Program-made: the position numbers and the translations under genes
NCBI RefSeq assembly: GCF_000374585.1
Contig: NZ_KB894651.1
Span: forward strand, 1 to 64,000
Length of the DNA: 64,000 nucleotides
Reading direction: 5' to 3'
Source: Phocaeicola barnesiae DSM 18169 = JCM 13652
Lineage (GTDB): Bacteria > Bacteroidota > Bacteroidia > Bacteroidales > Bacteroidaceae
The notes under the pieces: generated by a model
The model's input: only the letters and a program-made list of their open reading frames with translations
Told to the model about the DNA's origin: nothing
Databases searched by the model: none
Shown: positions 8,592 to 19,455 of the stretch, in pieces
Numbering within the stretch: the stretch's first letter is position 1
Layout: every line of letters begins with the position of its first letter

Positions 8592-9890
8592 TCAAGCCTC
8601 TTCGTCTCCCGTATCTTCGCTGACCGGAATCGTGACAAGTACCTTATCAATACGGGCACCATCCATATCCACCACTTCCAACACAAAGCCATTCCATTCC
8701 GTGCTTTCACCACTTTGGGGAATGTGTTGTAACTGGTGCAGGATAAGTCCGCCCAATGTCTGATATTCCGATTTCTCGAACAAGTCACTGCGGTTGAAAT
8801 AATACAGGAAGTCATATAACGGACACTGTCCGTCTACCAACCAGCCTTCCTTGTTGACACGCTTGATGATATCGGGCTCTTCTCCCTTCTCATCCATATT
8901 ACCGACCAGTCCCTCCAGAATATCTCGCAACGTAATGATACCTGTACAAGTTCCGAATTCATCGCAAACCAACGCACGGCTGATTTTCTGCTGCTTCATT
9001 TGTTCCAGAGCCTTGTAGACATTCATGCTTTCGTGGAAATAGACCGGTTCGTGTACCAGTTTCTCCAAAGAGAATGTCTCATCGTACAGATGGAGTACCA
9101 GGTCCTTCAGGTTGACAACCCCTTTCACATGGTCCAAATCACCTTCGGCTACAGGGTAGAATTCATACAAGTGCTCACTCAAGATTTTCCGGATTTCTTC
9201 TATTCCCATATCGGTATCCAACCAGACAATGTCACTCTTATGGGTCATGATGGAACATACTTTCAGGTCACCCAACATGAACACACGCTGCATGATGTCC
9301 TGTTCCACCGGTTGAACCTCTCCTCCCTCAGTACCTTCCTGAATGATGGACTTGATTTCTTCTTCGGTAACTTTGTTATCCGAATCCTTAATTCCCAGCA
9401 GATTAAAAATCAATCGAGTACTTTGTGCCAACAACCAGACGAACGGTAATGTCAGTTTAGACAACCAGTTCATCGGACGTGCCATCAGTTTGGCAGCCTT
9501 TTCGGCCACACTCAGACCGATACGCTTCGGCACCAGCTCTCCAAAGATAATGGTCAGGTAAGTTACAATCACTACGATTCCACCCTGTGCCAATACACCG
9601 GCATAATGAGTAGATACTCCCCATTCTATCAGAAGTTTCTTACAATCTACAGCTATCTGATTACCGGAATAGATACCGGTCAAGATACCAATCAATGTAA
9701 TACCAATCTGTACGGTAGATAAAAAACGATCGGGTTCATTAGCCAGTTTCAATGCAATCTTAGCAGATTTGTTTCCTTTTTTTACATCAGTAGAGAGCCG
9801 TGACTTTCGGGCAGAAATCAAAGCAACCTCCGACATGGCGAAAACCCCATTCAACAAGATAAGCCCGATAATAATGAGAATCTCATTCAT
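8592..9890 (-). CDS. CNNM/CorC (HlyC) family membrane protein with CBS pair
   Basis: A 432-residue membrane protein of the CNNM/CorC family, often annotated as haemolysin. Residues about 1-190 form the DUF21 transmembrane domain (starting with a SEVALISARKSRL segment after the first helix). About 205-335 hold two CBS motifs, including ALVCDEFGTCTGIITLRDIL. About 345-425 form the small CorC_HlyC transporter-associated domain (VDGQCPLYDFLYYF). Family members handle magnesium or cobalt and bind nucleotide in the CBS pair; the haemolysin label is historical. A -7-like element TAATTTTG on the minus strand (9921-9928) lies 31 bp upstream, without a clear -33. The gene interrupts the run of glycan enzymes and is probably unrelated to them. 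Confidence 0.9.
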   Translation of the reverse strand: MNEILIIIGLILLNGVFAMSEVALISARKSRLSTDVKKGNKSAKIALKLANEPDRFLSTVQIGITLIGILTGIYSGNQIAVDCKKLLIEWGVSTHYAGVLAQGGIVVIVTYLTIIFGELVPKRIGLSVAEKAAKLMARPMNWLSKLTLPFVWLLAQSTRLIFNLLGIKDSDNKVTEEEIKSIIQEGTEGGEVQPVEQDIMQRVFMLGDLKVCSIMTHKSDIVWLDTDMGIEEIRKILSEHLYEFYPVAEGDLDHVKGVVNLKDLVLHLYDETFSLEKLVHEPVYFHESMNVYKALEQMKQQKISRALVCDEFGTCTGIITLRDILEGLVGNMDEKGEEPDIIKRVNKEGWLVDGQCPLYDFLYYFNRSDLFEKSEYQTLGGLILHQLQHIPQSGESTEWNGFVLEVVDMDGARIDKVLVTIPVSEDTGDEEA

Positions 9891-10050
9891 AAAATGTGAT
9901 AAAATTTTGTGTATGTCCTACAAAATTAGCGGATTGACTAAAGTAGCCCCATAAACAGCCATACAATTATAGAGTTTTAACAAAAAAAGCCAAAGAAGTA
10001 CTCCTTTCATCCCCAAATTCCGTGAAATAAATCTTGTAATGCCATAAAAA

Positions 10051-10094
10051 AGAGGCTGCCTGTTCATCGAATGACTCAAACAGACAGCCTCTCT
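10051..10094 (-). terminator. Terminator of the S9 peptidase gene
   Basis: AGAGGCTGCCTGTT (10051-10064) pairs with AACAGACAGCCTCT (10081-10094 region) with a single mismatch. On the minus strand a run of six T follows the stem. It lies just past the stop of the peptidase gene. Confidence 0.85.
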
Positions 10095-10116
10095 TAAACC
10101 TTAAATATATCTCCTG

Positions 10117-12567
10117 TTACAAAGATTTCGGACGATATAACGCGTTCCACCAGGACGGATCATCCTGCAACCATTTGGCAAACCAGGCAAAAATGGTGTT
10201 CTGCCACTGGAAACGCTTGCCATAGTCCACAATGTGATGGTCCTGCCCGTCAACTACCACCAATGCTGTTTCTCGTCCCAACAATTTCAAGGCCGTATAC
10301 ATCTGTATGCTTTCACCCACCGGTACATTCATATCGGCCGAACCGTGGAGGAACAACAACGGTGTATGAATCTTTTCGGCATTGAACAACGGGCTATGGT
10401 CTACAAAGAGTTCCTTGTTTTTCCAGGGATAACTGTTGGCACCCGAAACCTCACTGTATGAATATCCCCAATAGCCTTCTCCCCAATAACTGGTATGGTC
10501 ACTGATACCGGCATGCGAAATGGCGGCGGCAAAAATATCTGTCTTAGTCTGGAGATACTGAGTCATGAAACCTCCGTAGGAAGCACCGATACAACCAATC
10601 TTACTGTCATTGACAAAAGGATGTTCGGCCGCAAACTTCCGGGTACCTTCGATGATGTCATCGGCTACCCCATCGCCGAATGTATTTACATGACGGGCCG
10701 AGAACTCCTGACCGAAACCGGTAGCGCCACTCGGTTCGATTACATAAACGACATAGCCCAAGGCCGCGTATGCATGGTGCGGATAACGACTTTCAAAATT
10801 ACGGCTGGTAGGGCTACATCCACCATAATAATTGACAATCATCGGATATTTTTGGGTGGCATCAAAATGAGGTGGCAAATAATAACGTCCATAAATGGTA
10901 TCTCCCCGGGAGTTGACAAAATTCCAAGCCTCACATTTTCCCAAACGGATATCTTTCAGAATATCTTTACTCAAGTCTTCTACCAACACCGGTTTCAGAT
11001 TCTTCAGATCGACAGTATACAACCGATGCGAATTGGAAACGCTCTCTCCATAAAATGCCAGAAGCGGCTTCTGCGAAGAAACTCCCATGTTCATGACCAT
11101 ATCTTCCGGTACCTCCACCTGACGGATAATTCCTGAAGCCGGTTCCATCTGATACAAGGAATAATAATCACGGTTCTCGGCGGTAAAATAAACTTTTCCG
11201 TCGGCCTTGTTCCAAACCGTCTGCATCACATTCGGATGGAAATTCAAGGTCAACGGCTTGACAGACTTATCGGACACTTCCATCAGATACAGCTGAGTAT
11301 CAATCATGCTGGGAGTCTGTCCTTCCTTGACATGCTTCCCGATTCCTCCCAAAGATTCGGGCGAACCGGCTATCAGCACCTGTTTGGCATCCGGAGAAAA
11401 CAAGGCATTCGAAATGAATCCGTCGTCCTCTACCAGCAATTCAGATTCCAGCGTATGCACATCCAGCATGTATAAAGAATACAACGTAGTAGGACGAGCT
11501 TCCAACCGACGTTTTGTCACCATCATCAGTACCTTACGGCCATCTGCCGAAATATCGGTAGCAAACACCTGCCGGTATCCGTAGGTCAACGGCTGCATCA
11601 GACCGGAAGCCAAATCGTATTTAGCCAGGTAGATACGGTCTCTCCATCCCGGCTGACGGTCATCAGGGTCAACATATTCATAAATCTCTTTCTTTTCTTT
11701 CGGACCTTCCTGTACGAGCGAGAACAACAGATAGTCTTCGGTCGGAGCAAAGCGGAAACTCCCTTCCGGCAACGAAGCGGTCAAGACCGTTTCTATACCG
11801 GTAGACGGACTGACCCGGACCAGCTCTTTACCTGCTACCCCCTGACGGGTCAGGTAATAGTCGGAAGAACGAGGCATCCAATGCAATTCTTCACTCCGTT
11901 CGGCCAAGACCTTACCGGTAGCCAGCTCACGAACGACATACGTAGTTGTAGTCTGCCCACCTACCCGAGTGGTCCGATAAGCAACAATCAGATATTTTCC
12001 ATCGGGAGAAACTTCGACATCCGTATAACGTTTCCCATGCAACACATCGGCCAACGTATACAGACGGCCTTCCTCCTGAGTCAATGTGAAGATTCCCTCT
12101 TTTTCTGTATCCAATGACAATTCCGGGGTTTCCTTCCGGTCGGGAGCAGACAAGTATTTCACTACAATCTGATGAGAAGCCGGTTCCAATGTAAGCTTCA
12201 GGTCTTCGCACAATTTGCCATCCACATATACCTGATACGAATCTACCCCCTCGACCTTGAGTTCAGCCTTCCCGTAACGGGTATTTTCGAGTGTAAAGCC
12301 CAACAGATGCAATGCATATCCGTCATTCACAACCGGAAGAGCATCTGCGGTAAGAAGTTTACCCTGTTTCACCGTTTCCAGTGAGAGTGGAGTTTTCAAC
12401 AGACGGTCCACCTTCCATGGTTCAGAATTGACATCAACGGTATCGACCTCATACGGTGCCTTGACCGGATAAGGTCCTGCATAATGAAAGGTATTGATTT
12501 CCATACGTTCAGCATTCAGCAGCATTCCCCAACACAACGAGCATGCCAGCAATAATTCTTTTTTCAT
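10117..12567 (-). CDS. S9 family prolyl oligopeptidase / dipeptidyl peptidase
   Basis: About 816 residues with an N-terminal signal peptide (MKKELLLACSLCWGMLLNA). The start at 12567 opens this signal; an ATG at 12600 would add 11 residues. The middle part (about 150-560) has repeated beta-propeller blades (DVEVSPDGKYLIVAYRT and similar). The C-terminal alpha/beta-hydrolase holds the triad: Ser about 663 in GASYGGFM, Asp about 745 in HGSADMNVP and His about 766 in GQDHHIVDYG. It would cleave short peptides, often after proline, in the periplasm. It also carries a poorly matched N-terminal segment before the propeller. A promoter-like ATTG-N21-TATTTTTG stands 35 bp upstream, so it is probably a single-gene unit with its own terminator. 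Confidence 0.9.
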   Translation of the reverse strand: MKKELLLACSLCWGMLLNAERMEINTFHYAGPYPVKAPYEVDTVDVNSEPWKVDRLLKTPLSLETVKQGKLLTADALPVVNDGYALHLLGFTLENTRYGKAELKVEGVDSYQVYVDGKLCEDLKLTLEPASHQIVVKYLSAPDRKETPELSLDTEKEGIFTLTQEEGRLYTLADVLHGKRYTDVEVSPDGKYLIVAYRTTRVGGQTTTTYVVRELATGKVLAERSEELHWMPRSSDYYLTRQGVAGKELVRVSPSTGIETVLTASLPEGSFRFAPTEDYLLFSLVQEGPKEKKEIYEYVDPDDRQPGWRDRIYLAKYDLASGLMQPLTYGYRQVFATDISADGRKVLMMVTKRRLEARPTTLYSLYMLDVHTLESELLVEDDGFISNALFSPDAKQVLIAGSPESLGGIGKHVKEGQTPSMIDTQLYLMEVSDKSVKPLTLNFHPNVMQTVWNKADGKVYFTAENRDYYSLYQMEPASGIIRQVEVPEDMVMNMGVSSQKPLLAFYGESVSNSHRLYTVDLKNLKPVLVEDLSKDILKDIRLGKCEAWNFVNSRGDTIYGRYYLPPHFDATQKYPMIVNYYGGCSPTSRNFESRYPHHAYAALGYVVYVIEPSGATGFGQEFSARHVNTFGDGVADDIIEGTRKFAAEHPFVNDSKIGCIGASYGGFMTQYLQTKTDIFAAAISHAGISDHTSYWGEGYWGYSYSEVSGANSYPWKNKELFVDHSPLFNAEKIHTPLLFLHGSADMNVPVGESIQMYTALKLLGRETALVVVDGQDHHIVDYGKRFQWQNTIFAWFAKWLQDDPSWWNALYRPKSL

Positions 12568-12601
12568 ACAATAGGATGAGTTATGTTTTTCATTCAGCAT
12601 A

Positions 12602-12634
12602 CAAAAATAGACAAATTATATAGAATACGCCAAT
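12602..12634 (-). promoter_or_regulatory. Promoter of the S9 peptidase gene
   Basis: On the minus strand ATTG (631-634 of the 12 kb block) and TATTTTTG (12602-12609) are 21 bases apart. The -7 matches the Bacteroides consensus exactly and the -33 at three of four positions. The distance to the ATG at 12567 is about 30 bases. Confidence 0.6.
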
Positions 12635-12681
12635 TCTTCTACCGTTTCATCTCTAAAAGCATTGTGTTTATAGACAAACGA

Positions 12682-12730
12682 AGCCTGCCGGCCCAACGGG
12701 AATACCCAAATTCCAGTGGACCGACAGGCT
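12682..12730 (-). terminator. Hairpin after the GH29 gene
   Basis: AGCCTGCCGG (12682-12691) pairs with CCGACAGGCT (12721-12730) with one G-T type mismatch, and the inner part adds GGGAAT/ATTCC-like pairing. No strong T run follows on the minus strand, so termination efficiency is uncertain. Confidence 0.55.
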
Positions 12731-12763
12731 CCTGATTTCTTTTCAATTCATGATTGAACTGAC

Positions 12764-15022
12764 TCAGAAGATATCCAGTTCAGCCATCGTAGCAAAGTCT
12801 GCACCCGAAGTCACTTCCGTAGCGACCAACCGCACATAACGGGCTTTTACCGCCTTCTTGAAGTAATGGTAACGCTTGGTAGGGTCGTTCACCAGATTTC
12901 CGAATGTGAAATCCTCCACTTTCTTCCATGTCTTACCATCTGCACTCATCTCAAGACGCCCAGCCGCTATCAGACCTTTCGCATCCTTCTTCTGAGGGGT
13001 ATAGGCAAATCCGGCCAGTTCTTTTTCCATTCCCAAATCCAAAGCGAATACATAAGGAGATTCCTGCCCGCCGGATACCCAATAAGTGTCTGCCTGTTCA
13101 TCGATGGCGGCACTAGCCGGATGCTCGGTTGTTTCACCCGATACATCCAGTACTTTCCAATCTTTCTTGACAAATCCCAAGCGTTCGCGTGAAACCGCTC
13201 CCTTTCTTCCGTGCAGGAATGAAACCGCCTTCACTTCTCCATTCTCTAAAGCGAAAGGAACCGTATACAACGGCGAAGCCTCATCGGGTTCAGTACCGTC
13301 GGTGGTATAGTGAATCTGATAATCTATCGTATCCTGCATTGCCTCATCTCCTTTCTTATCGGCCCAATACAACCAACTGAAACCATCCTTCTTCGGTGCA
13401 ATGGTGACCAGACCTTCCGCGTTTCTACCCACGGACAACATCGGAGGACGTTGCTGGTAATAATGTGCAGACACCTCACAGATGGCAGGATTCATACGGG
13501 ATTCCAGTATACGTATCCGAATTTTGGAGGAAGTCACATCCGGGAATCGGAGAATACGTTTGTGACCGATATTGGTAGAGCGGGCAACCTCCTTCCATTG
13601 TCCGTCCACCCATGCATCGACGGCATGTTTCTCTACCCGTTCGCTATGTGTGGCGATGGCTTCCTGAATCACAATCCGATTGAAAGTAATGGGTTGCGGT
13701 ACGGAAAAGACCAGTTCTTTCGGTCCTGTACCGTCCAAGAGTACAAACGTGTTTTCATCCTTGTCCAATACCTCCTTCGGACCATCTGCTCCGTCCAGCA
13801 AGTTATGGCCATAGGTTTCCTGAATTCTTCTACCGGTCTCTTCCAGAACCTCGACATCGGCATCCGAGAACCGTCCCTCCCGGTTAGGCGGAATATTCAA
13901 CAGGAAAATGGAGTTACCACCTACGGCACGTTCATAAATGTCGAATACATCATCGGCACTCCGGGTCTGCTGACGGGTATCGTCCCGGTAGAACCACCCA
14001 GCCCGGATAGACGTATTCGTTTCGGCCGGCTGATAATGCAGGTAAAACGGTTTTTCACGGCTCAACAACACTTCCCGACCTCCCAAGTCACCGTGCAAGT
14101 CCATGAATTCCACCATCTCGGCAGGATTCTCCGTATACGGAGTAATCACATTCCATTCGGATGTCCGTGTATTTCCGGCCTCATTACCACACCAGCGCAC
14201 GTCTTCTCTTCCGAAGATTGTAGCATTCGGCACCAATGTACGAATCATTTCACGCCAAGCCTTATAGTTATATTTCTGACCTCCTTTAGTCTTGGGATGT
14301 GCACCATCGAACCATACTTCGTCAATCGGTCCGTATTCCGTCAACAATTCGAACAATTGGTTCAGGAAATATTCGTTATAATCGTCCAGCTCGAACTGGA
14401 ATTTTGTCTTGACGGCGAACGGACGCCCGGGTACTTCCCGAGGAATGGTACGCAACGTATAAGGACTCAGGTTACCATAAAGCCCGTCAGGACTTTCTAT
14501 CTGATACAAATCGGCCGGAGACAGGTAGACACCCAGTTTCAATCCATATTTCCGGCACGAAGCAGAAAGTTCTTTCATGACATCGCCTTTCCCATTCTTA
14601 TATCCAGTCGACATGATACCGTGTTTGGTATAACGGCTCTGCCACAATACGAATCCGTCATGATGCTTGGCTGTAAAGACGACCATCTTCATACCGGCGG
14701 CCTTCATGGCCTGACACCACTGGTCGGTATCCAAGGTCTTCAAATCAAAGATCTTGGGGTCTTCCTTTCCCGTTCCCCATTCCAGACGGGTGAAGGTATT
14801 AGGACCGAAATGGACGAAAGCTATAAACTCGTTTCTCAAAGCAGCCAACTGATTGTCCGTAGGAACCACATGGGCCGCTTTCCGGATAATCACATCATCG
14901 GTATCTCCCGCCTCCACTTTAATGGTATTTTGGGGAATTATCTCCTGTTGTTGTGCATACGATGACAAACACATCGCCGCCGCAAACAACCATGTCAACC
15001 GTTTCAAATTGTTTTTCTTCAT
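12764..15022 (-). CDS. GH29 alpha-L-fucosidase with discoidin and chitobiase-type C-terminal domains
   Basis: A 752-residue secreted enzyme with a signal peptide ending in SYAQ. Residues about 35-405 form the GH29 barrel: the VVFTAKHHDGFVLWQS motif at about 114, and the nucleophile Asp 239 in DEVWFDGAHPK. After it come an F5/8 type C (discoidin) domain (about 410-520), a chitobiase/hexosaminidase C-terminal domain (about 525-605, with YTTDGTEPD) and a second discoidin-like domain (about 625-752). It would remove alpha-linked fucose from host or plant glycans, with the accessory domains binding sugar. It shares strand and theme with the GH27 and S9 genes, but each has its own terminator. Linkage preference cannot be read here. 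Confidence 0.93.
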   Translation of the reverse strand: MKKNNLKRLTWLFAAAMCLSSYAQQQEIIPQNTIKVEAGDTDDVIIRKAAHVVPTDNQLAALRNEFIAFVHFGPNTFTRLEWGTGKEDPKIFDLKTLDTDQWCQAMKAAGMKMVVFTAKHHDGFVLWQSRYTKHGIMSTGYKNGKGDVMKELSASCRKYGLKLGVYLSPADLYQIESPDGLYGNLSPYTLRTIPREVPGRPFAVKTKFQFELDDYNEYFLNQLFELLTEYGPIDEVWFDGAHPKTKGGQKYNYKAWREMIRTLVPNATIFGREDVRWCGNEAGNTRTSEWNVITPYTENPAEMVEFMDLHGDLGGREVLLSREKPFYLHYQPAETNTSIRAGWFYRDDTRQQTRSADDVFDIYERAVGGNSIFLLNIPPNREGRFSDADVEVLEETGRRIQETYGHNLLDGADGPKEVLDKDENTFVLLDGTGPKELVFSVPQPITFNRIVIQEAIATHSERVEKHAVDAWVDGQWKEVARSTNIGHKRILRFPDVTSSKIRIRILESRMNPAICEVSAHYYQQRPPMLSVGRNAEGLVTIAPKKDGFSWLYWADKKGDEAMQDTIDYQIHYTTDGTEPDEASPLYTVPFALENGEVKAVSFLHGRKGAVSRERLGFVKKDWKVLDVSGETTEHPASAAIDEQADTYWVSGGQESPYVFALDLGMEKELAGFAYTPQKKDAKGLIAAGRLEMSADGKTWKKVEDFTFGNLVNDPTKRYHYFKKAVKARYVRLVATEVTSGADFATMAELDIF

Positions 15023-15435
15023 AGTCAGATTTTATCAGTTCAGTTATAAAATAAAAAATAAGTAACCCCTATCGCTACAAATACTCTGCAATATTCGCAA
15101 GATTTGCCGATTCCCGCAAAAAATATCCAAACAAATAACCTCGATAAAATGAATTTTATACCGGACGGTTACCCGTCCGTAAATCTCCCGTCCACCATTT
15201 CCCATTGACATTTGCTTGCCTCACGTCCCATCGGATAACCATTTATGGGTAGCCCATCCGGACATTATCCTATCACAACCTTCCACGACCAAATGAATCA
15301 CGGACAAAGAAAAGGCATTCTATTCTTCCATCAGACAATTCGGCAACACATTTCTACCGAAACATCCAATCCACTGACATTATAAAAGCAAAAACAGGGA
15401 CTAATTTCGACACATCAGAATACCAATTTTTAGCG
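15023..15435. other. Divergent regulatory region between GH29 and the xus-like locus
   Basis: No gene is visible. The segment 15161-15275 contains several inverted repeats: GGACGGTTACCCGTCC (15163-15178) and GGATAACCATTTATGGG with a following AGCCCATCC. CCATTT occurs at 15195 and 15239, 44 bp apart, which may be a degenerate relative of the 22-bp phased arrays elsewhere in the window. I find no Fur box that I would trust. Confidence 0.4.
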
Positions 15436-15467
15436 ATTGTTATACTTTGAAATAGAATTTAACTTTG
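15436..15467 (+). promoter_or_regulatory. Promoter of the xus-like operon
   Basis: ATTG (15436-15439), 20 bases, then TAACTTTG (15460-15467): exact -7 consensus and a one-mismatch -33. Transcription would begin near 15474. This excludes the in-frame TTG at 15465 as the start codon of the receptor gene. Confidence 0.7.
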
Positions 15468-15527
15468 CACTCGCAATGCCGGAGAAGGCATCAAAGATTA
15501 TCTAACTATTATAAAATTGGGAATAAA

Positions 15528-17897
15528 TTGGGAACAAAATTCAAACACAGCCTGCTTCTTCTGATCATGCTGATGGGTACAATGACGACATGGGCACAGG
15601 AAGCCATTGTTTTTGGAAAAGTCATTTCCAGTGACAAAAGTGAAATAGACTTTGCTACCGTATACCTGAAAGGTACAAACTACGGATGTACCACCAACGA
15701 GAAAGGAATCTATCACCTGAAAGCCCCTGTGGGTACATATACCCTCATCGTATCGGCCATCGGATACGAAACCTCCGAGAAACAGGTCGTATTGACAGGT
15801 GGCGAACGCTTGAAACAGAACATCGTATTGAAACCTTCGGTGACCGAACTGGATGAAGTGGTGGTGGTCTCTACGGGTGTCTCCCGTGTGAAGCGTTCGG
15901 CCTTCAATGCCGTAGCGGTCGATACCAAAGAGATGCAGAACTCCACCAAAAGCCTGAGTGAAGCCCTGACCAAGGCTCCGGGTATGAAGTTGCGCGAATC
16001 GGGCGGTGTAGGCTCGGACATGCAGCTCATGATGGACGGATTCAGCGGCAAGCACGTAAAGGTATTCATCGACGGAGTACCGCAGGAAGGGGTAGGAAGC
16101 TCGTTCGGGCTGAACAACATTCCGGTGAACTTTGCCGAACGCATCGAAGTCTATAAAGGAGTGGTACCGGTAGGATTCGGAACAGACGCCATCGGCGGAG
16201 TCATCAACATCGTGACCAACAAGAAACGGCGCAACTGGTTCCTGGACGCTTCCTACTCGTACGGCTCGTTCAATACCCACAAGTCATACATCAACTTCGG
16301 ACAGACGTTCAAGAACGGTTTCACCTACGAAATCAATGCTTTCCAGAACTACTCGGACAATGATTATTACGTAGATGCTCCGGTACAGGATTTCGCTACC
16401 GGAAACCTGAACGGGACTTACCAACGGGTGAAACGGTTCAATGATACCTATCACAACGAGGCGATTGTAGGGAAAGTAGGTATCGTAGACAAAAAATGGG
16501 CAGACCGGCTGATGTTCGGATTCACCTACTCACACATGTACAAGGAAATCCAGACCGGTGTACGCCAAAGCATCGTTTACGGCGAAAAGCACCGCAAAGG
16601 CCACTCCCTGATGCCTTCGTTGGAATATAGCAAACGGAATCTGCTCACCAAGGGACTGGACGTGACCCTCACCGCCAACTACAACCGGAATGCCACGACC
16701 AACGTCGATACCGCCGCCTACCAGTACAACTGGTTGGGAGAAAAGCAACCGATGAACTCCCGCGGAGAACAATCTTATCAGTATTCACGTGCCGACAACG
16801 ATAACTGGAACGGGACGCTGACCGTAAACTACCGCATCGGAAAGATGCACACGTTTACCTTCAACCACGTATTGAACGCATTTACCCGCAACAATACCTC
16901 TCTGTTGGCCAACGAAGAACAGACCGACGCCATCGCCAAGAAGACGCAAAAGAACATCTCCGGTCTATCTTACCGCCTGATGCCATCGGAACACTGGAAC
17001 GCTTCGGTCTTCGGGAAATACTATAACCAACATGTAGCCGGTCCTATGGCCACAACGACCAATCAGGACGACTACGAGAAGATTAGCAGAAAGATGGACG
17101 CCTTCGGATACGGTATTGCCGGCACTTATTTCATCCTGCCGGGACTCCAGGTGAAACTCTCGTACGAGAAAGCCTACCGCCTGCCCACCATCGAAGAGAT
17201 GTTCGGCGACGAAGACCTGGAAATGGGAGAAATCACCATCCGTCCGGAGAATAGCGATAACGTCAACCTGAACGTCAGCTACGGAAAATCGTTCGGCAAG
17301 CATTCCGTCTATGTGGAAGGAGGAGTGATATACCGCGATACGAAGGATTATATCCAACGTAACGTAACCGATCTGAGCGGAGGAAAATACGCGGCCGCCT
17401 ACACCAACTACGGGAAAGTCCTCACCAAAGGATTCAACCTGTCGGCACGGTACAGCTATAGCAACTGGTTCAGCATCGGAGGAAACTTCACGCAGATGGA
17501 TGTACGCGACAACATGAAAACCATGATTGGCACTACGGTTCCCAACCTGGCCTACCAGGCCCGCATGCCGAACCTGCCCTATCAGTTCGCCGATGCCGAT
17601 GTGAACTTCTATTGGCGGGACCTGTGGGAAAAAGGGAACGTCCTGACCTTGACCTACGACAACCAGTTCCTGCATAGTTTCTCCTACTATTCGCAGGTCA
17701 TCGGTTCCAGTAGCGATTACATCGTGCCCAACCAGTTCTCGCACAACCTCAGCCTGTCCTATAGCCTGAAGAACGGACGGTACAACCTTTCGCTGGAATG
17801 CCGGAATTTCACCGACGAGAAGCTATACGACAACTTCAGCCTCCAGAAGGCCGGACGAAGCTTCTACGGAAAAGTACGTGTCTATTTCGGAAAATAA
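15528..17897 (+). CDS. xusA: TonB-dependent receptor, XusA-like (siderophore uptake)
   Basis: About 789 residues from a TTG start at 15528, which opens a complete signal peptide (GTKFKHSLLLLIML ... TTWAQ). No ATG gives a full signal, and the upstream frame lies inside the promoter. Residues about 25-105 are a carboxypeptidase-like regulatory domain (GKVISSDKSEIDFATVYLKG). The plug follows (about 115-230, LDEVVVVSTGVSRVKRS, the likely TonB-box side, and GFGTDAIGGVINIVTNKK), then the 22-strand barrel to an aromatic C-terminus (VRVYFGK). The next two genes encode a DUF4374 lipoprotein and a PepSY membrane protein. This order matches the xenosiderophore utilisation locus xusABC of Bacteroides thetaiotaomicron, so ferric-siderophore import is the inferred role. 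Confidence 0.85.
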   Translation: MGTKFKHSLLLLIMLMGTMTTWAQEAIVFGKVISSDKSEIDFATVYLKGTNYGCTTNEKGIYHLKAPVGTYTLIVSAIGYETSEKQVVLTGGERLKQNIVLKPSVTELDEVVVVSTGVSRVKRSAFNAVAVDTKEMQNSTKSLSEALTKAPGMKLRESGGVGSDMQLMMDGFSGKHVKVFIDGVPQEGVGSSFGLNNIPVNFAERIEVYKGVVPVGFGTDAIGGVINIVTNKKRRNWFLDASYSYGSFNTHKSYINFGQTFKNGFTYEINAFQNYSDNDYYVDAPVQDFATGNLNGTYQRVKRFNDTYHNEAIVGKVGIVDKKWADRLMFGFTYSHMYKEIQTGVRQSIVYGEKHRKGHSLMPSLEYSKRNLLTKGLDVTLTANYNRNATTNVDTAAYQYNWLGEKQPMNSRGEQSYQYSRADNDNWNGTLTVNYRIGKMHTFTFNHVLNAFTRNNTSLLANEEQTDAIAKKTQKNISGLSYRLMPSEHWNASVFGKYYNQHVAGPMATTTNQDDYEKISRKMDAFGYGIAGTYFILPGLQVKLSYEKAYRLPTIEEMFGDEDLEMGEITIRPENSDNVNLNVSYGKSFGKHSVYVEGGVIYRDTKDYIQRNVTDLSGGKYAAAYTNYGKVLTKGFNLSARYSYSNWFSIGGNFTQMDVRDNMKTMIGTTVPNLAYQARMPNLPYQFADADVNFYWRDLWEKGNVLTLTYDNQFLHSFSYYSQVIGSSSDYIVPNQFSHNLSLSYSLKNGRYNLSLECRNFTDEKLYDNFSLQKAGRSFYGKVRVYFGK

Positions 17898-17920
17898 AAT
17901 GAACTAAAAATAAAAGATAA

Positions 17921-19360
<1,440 letters not shown>

Positions 19361-19455
19361 CAACTTGTTAGTAGAAACAAATATCAGTGGGCCTGAAACC
19401 GATGAAGAGCCGTTTCTTTACCGGACAGGTCCACTTTTTTTAAACGTCATACCGC

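Noticed and set aside
8522..8815. N-terminal extension of the GH27 frame
   Set aside because: It overlaps the corC-like gene, which ends at 8592, and would hide the signal peptide that begins at 8521 or 8551.
13310..14965. 551-codon frame antisense to the GH29 gene
   Set aside because: The minus-strand frame encodes a clear GH29 enzyme with catalytic residues; the long antisense frame is a by-product of codon bias.
15023..15435. Fur box or riboswitch upstream of the xus-like operon
   Set aside because: Inverted repeats are present, but none fits a Fur consensus or a riboswitch fold that I can name with confidence.
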